NCBI GenBank assembly: GCA_016934605.1
Contig: JAFGSO010000253.1
Span: 1-7,059, forward strand
Length of the DNA: 7,059 nucleotides
Direction: 5' to 3'
From: Calditrichota bacterium
Lineage (GTDB): Bacteria; Calditrichota; Calditrichia; RBG-13-44-9
Shown: in pieces, positions 1-6,199 of the stretch
Numbering within the stretch: the first letter of the stretch is position 1
Layout of the letters: every line of letters starts with the position of its first letter
Translations under genes and position numbers: made by a program
The notes under the pieces: model-generated
What the model was told of the DNA's origin: nothing
Databases searched by the model: none
What the model saw: only the letters and a program-made list of their open reading frames with translations

Positions 1-1623
1 CCCCACGATCTGATTTTCACTCCCTGGAACCGTGACCTGGCTTTCAATGAGTTCTATCGTGCAAAGAAAGGTGAGATTGATGCAATTACCGGGGTAAATC
101 TGCTGGCAACCTCGCCGATCAATCTGCCTCATGCCTGCGACGGGAAAATAACCACCTCTGAAATGGCCGAAAATCTAGTTTTCCTGGCCCATTCCGGCAA
201 AGTAACTCTGCGGGAAAAATTCGTTGGTGAAAACAGGCGGATTCCGGATCTGCCCGGTGCTGTTCCCCGGCTTTCTCTGGGATATTCAGCTGTGAGCCCT
301 GTTTTTGTAGCAAAGAAGCTGAAAGCGCTAAAGCCCTTAGAAGAATCCCCAACGCCTGCAGTTAGAAAAGAAAAACGTGAGGCTATTATAGATAGTTATA
401 ATTTCAACAAGCGGAACCTGTGGTTTAACACGGTTTATCCCGCTTCAGAAGCGGAAAACTGGTTCGTCAGCGGAACTGCTGCATACTGGCGCATTCTGAA
501 TGATTTGCCGGGCAAGGATGCGAAAATCCTGGACTATATGCAGTCGGAACTGGCTGAGCTGAATTGCCGCTATCTGTATAACACGCTCAAAGAGGGATTA
601 CTGTCCCCATTGAACACCAGGCGTGTATACGATCAGTATAAGTTTTACCAGATTCCTCGGATCAAAGGCACCATCCTTCTTCATCAGCTTCGTGTTTTAC
701 TGGGAAATGATAAATTCTGTACTGTTATGAATACCATACATGAGCGCTATCGTGAAAAGGAAATGAGAACAGAGGATTTTATCTGGACAGCTGAAAAAAT
801 TGCCGAAATTCCTTTGAGGGATTTCATCCTGCAATGGCTGGAACGCGATGATCTGCCCGAACCGAATATTACTGCGTCCAGACAATCGGTGGACAACGGC
901 TGGGAAGTCAATCTTTCCGTCACTCAGTCCGGATTCAGTTATCATTTTTTAACATCGGTGAAAATTGTGACCGACTCCACAGAAATATATCAGATAATTG
1001 AGATCAGTAATCCCGGGGAAACATTTACTTTTACGGTTAACGACAAACCACATAAAATTTTATTTAATGCTCTTAATGATGTATTGTTGAAATCTGATAA
1101 TTATTTTACCTGGTCGAATTTTTTCGACGATTTTAACAACACGTTGATTATCTGCGGTACCAGGCGCCAGATTGAAGCCAATCATACGCTGGCCAGGCGC
1201 TTCAGTAAGGTTCTGGCGGATCGGTATACCGAAATTTTAACGCCTGTGCGGAAAGACAGTGAAATCAATACCGAAGAATTGAAAAATTTTAATCTGATAA
1301 TACTGGGAAGTCCGGAAGATAACAGTCTGGCGGCAGAAGTTGGCTCCAGACCCGGTCTGGAAACCGGAAAAAACTATTTCAAATATAATGAAATTCCCTA
1401 CGGACGATCGGATGACGGTATTTTTCTAAGTTTCCCCAGTCCGTATAATTCTGAACGAGCGGTTTACCTGTTCCATGCCAACAGTGCCTCACAGTTGTAC
1501 CAGATGACCAGGGCATTTCTAAGGATGCCATCTTGGGCTATATTCCGAGGTGATCGGATTGTTGAAAAGGGATATCATCTGGATAATTCGTGGATGATTG
1601 AACTTGGGGAAATGCCTGAATAA
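1..1623 (+). CDS. M1 aminopeptidase-like protein with degenerate active site (5' end outside window)
   Basis: The frame is open from base 1 to the TAA at 1621-1623, giving 540 visible residues, so the gene starts upstream; the ATG at 163 is internal. Residues about 146-250 look like the thermolysin-like and following helical part of M1 metallopeptidases: an LWFNTV segment, then NWFVSGTAAYW, then PRIKGTILLHQLRVLLGNDKF, then DFILQWLERDDLPEP. Aligned to the M1 pattern HEXXHxWFGNxV...WLNEGxA...YxKG, the zinc-binding HEXXH falls on FNKRN (residues 135-139), the zinc-ligand Glu on Ser157 and the catalytic Tyr on Arg220. No GxMEN-like motif is visible. A beta-rich region follows (about 280-375), then a Rossmann-like segment from about 380 (TLIICGTRRQIEANHTLARRF). 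I infer a non-catalytic paralogue, perhaps with a binding or scaffold role in the envelope. The family call rests on motif memory and moderate similarity; the N-terminus and any signal peptide are not visible. Confidence 0.6.
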   Translation, partial: PHDLIFTPWNRDLAFNEFYRAKKGEIDAITGVNLLATSPINLPHACDGKITTSEMAENLVFLAHSGKVTLREKFVGENRRIPDLPGAVPRLSLGYSAVSPVFVAKKLKALKPLEESPTPAVRKEKREAIIDSYNFNKRNLWFNTVYPASEAENWFVSGTAAYWRILNDLPGKDAKILDYMQSELAELNCRYLYNTLKEGLLSPLNTRRVYDQYKFYQIPRIKGTILLHQLRVLLGNDKFCTVMNTIHERYREKEMRTEDFIWTAEKIAEIPLRDFILQWLERDDLPEPNITASRQSVDNGWEVNLSVTQSGFSYHFLTSVKIVTDSTEIYQIIEISNPGETFTFTVNDKPHKILFNALNDVLLKSDNYFTWSNFFDDFNNTLIICGTRRQIEANHTLARRFSKVLADRYTEILTPVRKDSEINTEELKNFNLIILGSPEDNSLAAEVGSRPGLETGKNYFKYNEIPYGRSDDGIFLSFPSPYNSERAVYLFHANSASQLYQMTRAFLRMPSWAIFRGDRIVEKGYHLDNSWMIELGEMPE

Positions 1624-1655
1624 AAAACACCACTGAGGAGGAATCAGGATTCAGT

Positions 1656-1860
1656 CCAAGATCAAAGAATTAAGATCAAAGATAAAAGACATTGCTGAAC
1701 ACTGTATGCTAGATACTGGATGCTGGATTCTGGCTCCTGATTCATCTTTAAACCTTCATCCTTCATCCTAATCTCACCTCTGCGCCTTTGCACCTTGTCC
1801 CTTTTCCATTATCCCATTACCCTCTTATCCTGTATCTCATTCAGTTCCTCAGTCTTGTCC
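1656..1860. repeat. Degenerate short-period tandem repeats filling the 1624-1951 spacer
   Basis: The 328-bp spacer between the M1-like gene and the activator gene holds no plausible gene. It contains consecutive short-period repeats. AAGATCAAAGA occurs at 1658 and again 14 bp later. A heptamer run follows at 1705-1739: TATGCTA, GATACTG, GATGCTG, GATTCTG, GCTCCTG. The seven-base phase continues as ATTCATC, TTTAAAC, CTTCATC, CTTCATC to about 1767. Then come roughly eight-base units rich in pyrimidines, such as TGCGCCTT, TGCACCTT (1781-1796) and CCATTATC, CCATTACC, CTCTTATC (1806-1829). The segment 1774-1797, read on the minus strand, resembles the 'GGTGCAAAGGCGCAGAGG' spacer repeats seen in many environmental bacterial genomes. 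The function is unknown; slippage-derived spacer DNA is the simplest explanation. Confidence 0.6.
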
Positions 1861-1912
1861 GATTCCTATTTTACAAGAAAATATTTACTCTTCCAGAAAT
1901 TATTCATATAAT

Positions 1913-1941
1913 TAGATAAGTTAATTATTTTTTACTATCTA
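1913..1941. promoter_or_regulatory. AT-rich inverted repeat just upstream of the activator gene
   Basis: TAGATA (1913-1918) and TATCTA (1936-1941) form perfect 6-bp inverted arms separated by 17 bp, ending 10 bp before the ATG at 1952. The surrounding 60 bp are very AT-rich, as expected of a promoter region, but I cannot assign clear -35/-10 boxes and no -24/-12 element is visible. It could be an operator, but in such AT-rich DNA a chance origin is quite possible. Confidence 0.2.
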
Positions 1942-1951
1942 GAATCAAAAA

Positions 1952-4570
1952 ATGAAACAAAACACCAATAAATATGTAAGCAGATTTTCTTTCACCGCAA
2001 TTGGTGGTCTGGTTATTGGAATAATATTGATTCTGACAGCTTTAATGCCTCTCAGCTTTAATCAAACAGTGAATAATGCGGATATCGATCTGCTGTTTAA
2101 AATGCGTGGTTCACGAACACTTTCGGAAGATTTCTTGTTTGTATTTATCGGTCCTGAAGATATACAGGAACTGGGAGGCTGGCCGATCACCCGGGATTAT
2201 TATGGCTACCTTATCCACGTGCTGCAACAGGAGGGTATCAGGATTATTGGAATAGATATACTGTTTGATAAAGCAAATCTGGTATATCCCGAATTTGACG
2301 GGGCTCTGGCCGATTTCATCAGTAACGCCAGGAATGTATGTCTGCCTATGGTTTATGGTACTCTCACTCCAATCACCCATAACCATGATAAATCCGGCAC
2401 ACTTTTCAGGGGAATTTCTCCGGTGTATCCGATTGCACAGTTTCAAAAGAGTGCAGCTGGTTGCGGTTTCAGCAATCTTGGTTCCGATGCAGTTTCCCGA
2501 CGTATTCCCCTTGCCGTATTGGAAGAAGATGAACTAAAGTTATCGTTCGGAGTAACGCTGGCAGCGATCTTTCTGGAAATGAAAGAACCGCCGGAGGTTG
2601 AAGATGATGCCTTGTTGTTATCCGGAAAAGAAGAAAAAGTCAGAATTCCTTTGACAAAAGATAGCGAATTTATCCCTGATCATTCTGGCGGACTGGAAAC
2701 CATACAGGCAACAGGTATGATTGACCTACTTCGGATTTATGAAAATTACCCGGATTCTCTGGATCTGCATGACAAACTGGTAATCATTGGAGTTACCCTG
2801 CCAGGTATCTCTTCATCAGCAGCAACCCCGCTTTCCGATCTGATGCCCGCCAGTATAATACATGCGACTGTCGCTGAAAACATAATTTCCGGTCGTTTCC
2901 TGAAGCAGACCTCTCTATCAATCAACGTTTCTATTCTGGTGATATTTGTTTTGATTACGATGTTGCTGTGGCGATATACTCCGATTATATGGATGATTAT
3001 TCTGGCACCTTCTGTCCTTATTTTGTACTGGTTAGCAGCTCTGTTGTTATTTTCCGGACCGGGGATTATCCTCCCGCTACTTTATCCTACGGTTCTCTTT
3101 CTGCTGGAAAACGGATGGTTTTTGAGCAGATATACCCGTTTACAAAAGCAAGAAATGCTGAACTATAAGCAACTCCTTCAAAAAAATATTACAGAAAAAG
3201 AGGGCGAATTAAAAACAACTCAGGAGAATTTATTCCGGATTCGGGAGCGATTATTTGAGAGCAGCGAAGAATCTGAAAAGCTGAAAAAGCTTGCGGATGA
3301 GAGGAAACGGACTATTGTGCAATTGGAAAATGAACTCAGTGATCTGAAAACCTATACAGGAACTGAGAAATTGATACCATCGCAGGAATTCCCGGAAATT
3401 ATCCGTTCTGAGGGAGGCAGAATGGACGAGGTATTGGATATGGTCAATCGAATTCGGGAGGATGATATTCCGGTATTGATCCTGGGGGAGACCGGAACTG
3501 GTAAGGAAGTCATTGCCAGAACGATTCACAATATTAGTAGAAGGAGTGATAACCCTTTTATTGCGGTTAATTGTGGGGCACTGGCAGAAAATTTACTGGA
3601 GAGTGAACTGTTCGGGCATGAAAAGGGAAGTTTTACCGGGGCTTACGCCCGGCGTAAGGGACGGTTCGAACTGGCGGATGGAGGTACCGTCTTTTTGGAT
3701 GAAATAAATGAAACAACTCCCTCATTCCAGGCTCGTTTGCTGCGGGTGATCCAGGAAGGCATTTTTGAAAGGGTTGGTGGTGAATTCTCTTTGAAAGTAA
3801 ATGTGCGGATAATTGCAGCAAGCAATCGTGATATGCAAAAAGAGCTGGAAGCCGGAAGATTCCGTCAGGATCTCTACTACCGGTTGAACGGAATTCAGAT
3901 TATTCTACCGGCGCTCAGAGAGCGGAAGGAGGATATTCCGCTGCTGGTGCCGTATTTTCTGAAGAAGTATGAATACCAGCTGGTTAATCAAATATCCGAG
4001 CAGGTGATGGCAGTGTTAAAAAGTTATTCCTGGCCGGGAAATGTGAGAGAATTGGAAAATTGTATCAGAAGGGCTGCCATTCTGGCACAGAGTGAGCAGC
4101 GGAAGATGATAAGGCTCGATGATTTACCGAATGAAATTATCCAGAAACAGTCATCCTCGGCGACGGAATCGCAGTATGTGTCTCTGGAAAATCAGGTATT
4201 GGATATGCTGCGGTCTCAGGGATTTTCGCATTCTTCTATTACAACTACTGCAAACGCATTAGGTAATCGGGACCGGGGCACAATTACTGAACATCTTCGT
4301 GGTATGTGTTTTGAATCATTGGCGGAGAATAACTTTGATATAGAGCGGACTGCCCGGGAGATTGCCGCCTCTGAAGATCAGCCGGTAATTGATCGGGTGA
4401 AGAAAAAGATAAATGTTTACCTGAAAAATTTGCATCCTTTGCCAGGGGAGGAGGAAATTGAAAATTTTCTGAAAGGACAATTAGTTACCCTTCCCCAGGT
4501 AAAAAATCTGCCCGGGAAATATCATCAATCGTTGATCAAAGTGATCAGGCACTTGAAAAAACAAATTTGA
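1952..4570 (+). CDS. Membrane-anchored CHASE2-domain sigma-54 transcriptional activator
   Basis: This 872-residue protein is a bacterial enhancer-binding protein that should use ATP hydrolysis to remodel sigma-54 RNA polymerase. TM1 lies at about 13-33. An extracytoplasmic CHASE2 domain spans about 40-315, with the typical stretches FIGPEDIQELGGWPITRDYY and GIRIIGIDILFD, and VIIG near 277-280. Three more hydrophobic segments follow at about 322-340, 345-367 and 371-391, then a charged coiled coil (about 395-468). The sigma-54 AAA+ domain (about 480-730) has Walker A GETGTGKE (512-519), the sigma-54-contacting loop GSFTGA (559-564, Ser where Ala is usual), Walker B GGTVFLDE (577-584), the arginine-finger region FRQDLYYRLN (637-646) and sensor II WPGNVREL (694-701). 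There is no receiver domain, so the signal probably passes through the membrane. The C-terminus (about 741-872) is longer than a usual Fis helix-turn-helix. The start has no clear Shine-Dalgarno, only an A-rich leader. The fold assignment is firm; ligand and targets are unknown. Confidence 0.93.
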   Translation: MKQNTNKYVSRFSFTAIGGLVIGIILILTALMPLSFNQTVNNADIDLLFKMRGSRTLSEDFLFVFIGPEDIQELGGWPITRDYYGYLIHVLQQEGIRIIGIDILFDKANLVYPEFDGALADFISNARNVCLPMVYGTLTPITHNHDKSGTLFRGISPVYPIAQFQKSAAGCGFSNLGSDAVSRRIPLAVLEEDELKLSFGVTLAAIFLEMKEPPEVEDDALLLSGKEEKVRIPLTKDSEFIPDHSGGLETIQATGMIDLLRIYENYPDSLDLHDKLVIIGVTLPGISSSAATPLSDLMPASIIHATVAENIISGRFLKQTSLSINVSILVIFVLITMLLWRYTPIIWMIILAPSVLILYWLAALLLFSGPGIILPLLYPTVLFLLENGWFLSRYTRLQKQEMLNYKQLLQKNITEKEGELKTTQENLFRIRERLFESSEESEKLKKLADERKRTIVQLENELSDLKTYTGTEKLIPSQEFPEIIRSEGGRMDEVLDMVNRIREDDIPVLILGETGTGKEVIARTIHNISRRSDNPFIAVNCGALAENLLESELFGHEKGSFTGAYARRKGRFELADGGTVFLDEINETTPSFQARLLRVIQEGIFERVGGEFSLKVNVRIIAASNRDMQKELEAGRFRQDLYYRLNGIQIILPALRERKEDIPLLVPYFLKKYEYQLVNQISEQVMAVLKSYSWPGNVRELENCIRRAAILAQSEQRKMIRLDDLPNEIIQKQSSSATESQYVSLENQVLDMLRSQGFSHSSITTTANALGNRDRGTITEHLRGMCFESLAENNFDIERTAREIAASEDQPVIDRVKKKINVYLKNLHPLPGEEEIENFLKGQLVTLPQVKNLPGKYHQSLIKVIRHLKKQI

Positions 4571-4607
4571 TTTCCAGAAGTCGCCGAAAATCAATTTAAA
4601 ATCAAAT
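4565..4607 (+). terminator. Weak AT-rich inverted repeat at the end of the activator gene
   Basis: ATTTGATTT (4565-4573, overlapping the TGA stop) can pair with AAATCAA (4588-4594) or with AAATCAAAT (4599-4607). The stem is AT-rich and is not followed by a T-run, so it is a poor intrinsic terminator; it may only reduce read-through. No better terminator is visible downstream. Confidence 0.2.
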
Positions 4608-4700
4608 AGTAGAACCCATTTGATACATTTCTGAGATTAAAATCCAAAGCCTTTTAAGTATTGCCTATCCGGATTTATTCATCTAGCCTGCATTATTCAC

Positions 4701-4729
4701 AACCACGAAAGCATAATGCCACAAAGCAA
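4701..4729. repeat. ACCACGAA...CACAAAG spacer-repeat remnant
   Basis: AACCACGAAAGCATAATGCC followed by ACAAAGCAA matches, with substitutions, the ACCACGAAGGCACAAAGGCACAAAG type of dispersed spacer repeat familiar from many environmental genomes. The resemblance is from memory, not from a search. It is in the same orientation as the right arm of the inverted repeat at 5048-5113. Confidence 0.4.
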
Positions 4730-5047
4730 GTAATATTTACGAATTATAGAACTTATAAGTCTGATATGAATAGGATTCTTTTCATCAATTAATCCCTTCA
4801 CTCGTATTTTTTGGGTGCCCTGGACACTTAGTGGTCCCGGTCTGCTGGGATGAATTTTATACAGCAAAATTGAATTAACCTGAATGATTCATAAATCCCA
4901 TTAGAGAAGGGCACAAAGTCAGGCACATTCATAAAATATCAGAACTTATCATCAAAGAGTTATTTACAATTTGTCTTGTCACATCCCATCGGTAAAACTG
5001 ATAATATATTTACGCCTGATTTATTTTTTATTCATTTCCCTGAGTCA

Positions 5048-5113
5048 TTCTCTGTGTGCTCAGTGCGCTCTGTGGCAATTCAATAACCGCAGAGACACCG
5101 GGATCACAGAGAA
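5048..5113. repeat. CTCTGTG long imperfect inverted repeat
   Basis: The left arm 5048-5075 (starting TTCTCTGTG and ending CTCTGTGG) is an imperfect inverted copy of the right arm 5087-5113 (starting CCGCAGAGAC and ending CACAGAGAA), separated by an 11-nt AT-rich loop. The arms pair over most of their 27-28 nt. It resembles a widespread class of spacer palindromes built from CTCTGTG / CACAGAG words in environmental bacterial genomes. It could fold as a hairpin in RNA or act as a mobile or amplified intergenic element; nothing shows a direct regulatory role here. Confidence 0.6.
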
Positions 5114-5212
5114 AAATATCATTGCATTGCCTATTCATGTCAAAGTTTGTGAATTAAAAAGATTAAGAACCGATTCGTTTAATTTTTGAAATATCATCTT
5201 CCTTAAACATCC

Positions 5213-5257
5213 TGAATGCGGGAATTCACCGCATTTCAGATTAAAACCCGCATTTCA
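5213..5257. promoter_or_regulatory. Candidate enhancer (upstream activating sequence) with three CCGCATTTCA-type sites
   Basis: An inverted site TGAATGCGG (5213-5221) faces CCGCATTTCA (5229-5238); the core ATGCGG / CCGCAT arms are perfect with a 7-bp spacer. An exact direct copy of CCGCATTTCA lies at 5248-5257, 19 bp after the first. A weaker relative, GCGCATTTACAG, ends at 5340, touching the -24 box. The cluster sits about 111-155 bp upstream of the predicted start of transcription, the usual distance for sigma-54 activator sites. That these sites bind the CHASE2 activator encoded at 1952-4570 is inference. Confidence 0.55.
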
Positions 5258-5340
5258 TTTTCGCCTTTTCCGGAGTCACACAATTCTGTAATTAACCGAA
5301 AAACAATGTCTTATGGTGCTTAAAAATCGCGCATTTACAG

Positions 5341-5357
5341 TTGGCATTCAATTTGAA
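5341..5357 (+). promoter_or_regulatory. Sigma-54 (-24/-12) promoter for the outer-membrane protein genes
   Basis: TTGGCATTCAATTTGAA fits the consensus YTGGCACGRNNNTTGCW in the complete TTGGCA of the -24 box, in the TTG of the -12 box and in the exact spacing between them. The main departure is A for C in the final GC (GA at 5355-5356). Transcription would start near 5368, giving a leader of about 40 nt before the ATG at 5408. The neighbouring sigma-54 activator gene and the upstream site cluster support the call. Confidence 0.65.
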
Positions 5358-5396
5358 AGAATTGATATTGAAAAATGATTCAGATAAGAAAACTAT

Positions 5397-5401
5397 GGAG
5401 G
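5397..5401 (+). promoter_or_regulatory. Ribosome binding site that fixes the start at 5408
   Basis: GGAGG lies 6 nt before the ATG at 5408. The alternative in-frame ATG at 5375 has no such site, is only about 7 nt after the predicted transcription start, and would add 11 charged or polar residues ahead of a normal signal peptide. Confidence 0.75.
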
Positions 5402-5407
5402 AATGCG

Positions 5408-6058
5408 ATGAAACCAATTTTATTTGCGGTTATCTTTATTATTGTTATTTCCTTTTTTGTTCTTGATGGTTCACTTTCTGCTGAAGAATTGCCACGAACC
5501 GGCATTGGGGTACGTTTCAGTCACTGGAATGTAAAAGATAAAGCGATAGTGCTTTATGTACATGACAACTACTTCTCTACTGAAGTGGATGCCGGTGGTT
5601 ATGGAGGGGCCATATTTTTCTTCAGCAGAATCAATCACCAATTTTTTGTTGAATTCACTGTTGGGGCAATCGGAGCAGTAGACCAGCGAACCAGATACTG
5701 GGATTATGAAGAAGTACAAACAAATGCAGTGATACCGTTACTTTTCGGTTTACGCTATAATTTATTACCCATCAGTATTCAGTCAAACCTACAACCATAT
5801 GCACAAGCTGGATTCGGCACATACTGGATCAGTGATATTCATGTAGAAAGCGATTACTTCTATGATTCCTACGAAAAAGTGAGCTTTAGTTCCGAGTCTC
5901 GGCCCGGTGGGTATGTTGGAGCAGGAATGAATTTTATGCTGAGTAAAAAGTTTGCCATTAATTTTGATATGCGTTATCATATGGTCGACTTCCGGAGTGA
6001 TGAATATCATAATGGAATTGAGTTCGGTTTTGGGTGCAGCCTGATGTGGGGAAAATGA
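5408..6058 (+). CDS. Small exported outer-membrane beta-barrel protein
   Basis: With the start at 5408 the protein has 216 residues. Residues 1-25 (MKPILFAVIFIIVISFFVLD then GSLSA) form a signal peptide, with likely cleavage after Ala25. The rest consists of alternating hydrophobic/polar strands rich in aromatic residues and glycine, for example IPLLFGLRYNLL (109-120), LQPYAQAGFGTYW (128-140) and FAINFDMRYHMVDF (182-195). It ends in a strand, FGFGCSLMWGK, as expected of a small OmpA/OmpX-like eight-strand barrel. It is clearly paralogous to the next gene: over the last 50 residues of the barrel, 24 of 50 positions are identical by hand alignment without gaps. It lies behind the -24/-12 element and is probably co-transcribed with the downstream paralogue 141 bp later. 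The exact role (porin, adhesin, structural) cannot be told from sequence. Confidence 0.8.
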   Translation: MKPILFAVIFIIVISFFVLDGSLSAEELPRTGIGVRFSHWNVKDKAIVLYVHDNYFSTEVDAGGYGGAIFFFSRINHQFFVEFTVGAIGAVDQRTRYWDYEEVQTNAVIPLLFGLRYNLLPISIQSNLQPYAQAGFGTYWISDIHVESDYFYDSYEKVSFSSESRPGGYVGAGMNFMLSKKFAINFDMRYHMVDFRSDEYHNGIEFGFGCSLMWGK

Positions 6059-6199
6059 TCAGAACTCAGATTCTTATTGCACCCAAACTTATAAATGACC
6101 AACTTATTATGCTAAGAATCCTTGAAGTAATTTTTAAGAATAACCAGGCCAATAGAGTTAAGAGTCGTTACATCCAAAAAAGGTAAGAGAGAAAAGGTT

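Larger units (their letters stand above)
4571..5212. other. Non-coding AT-rich spacer with repeat remnants
   Basis: This stretch carries no gene I can support. Translations are short, lack family resemblance and mostly run through repeat DNA. It contains an ACCACGAA-type repeat remnant at 4701-4729, a small GC-rich imperfect hairpin at 4819-4840 (CCTGGACACT against AGTGGTCCCGG), and the CTCTGTG inverted repeat at 5048-5113. I see no tRNA or recognisable structured RNA. The length of the spacer, together with the sigma-54 elements at its right end, makes it an upstream regulatory region for the outer-membrane protein genes. Confidence 0.6.

Noticed and set aside
163..165. ATG at 163 as the start of the first gene
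   Set aside because: The frame is open back to base 1 with protein-like sequence, so the gene begins outside the window.
4819..4840. GC-rich hairpin in the spacer as a terminator or small RNA
   Set aside because: The stem is imperfect with almost no loop and is not followed by a T-run; no further RNA structure is evident.
4971..5189. A 72-codon open frame on the plus strand in the long spacer
   Set aside because: It runs straight through the CTCTGTG inverted repeat, has no ribosome binding site and no family resemblance.
5375..5407. An upstream ATG extending the first barrel gene by 11 residues
   Set aside because: It lacks a ribosome binding site, almost coincides with the predicted transcription start, and puts extra residues before a normal signal peptide; GGAGG favours 5408.
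6065..6081. A TTGCA word after the first barrel gene as a second -12 box
   Set aside because: The required GG of the -24 box is absent; CA stands at that position.
6145..6161. CAGGCCAATAGAGTTAA before the second barrel gene as a -24/-12 element
   Set aside because: GG is present but the -12 position reads TA, and most other consensus positions fail.
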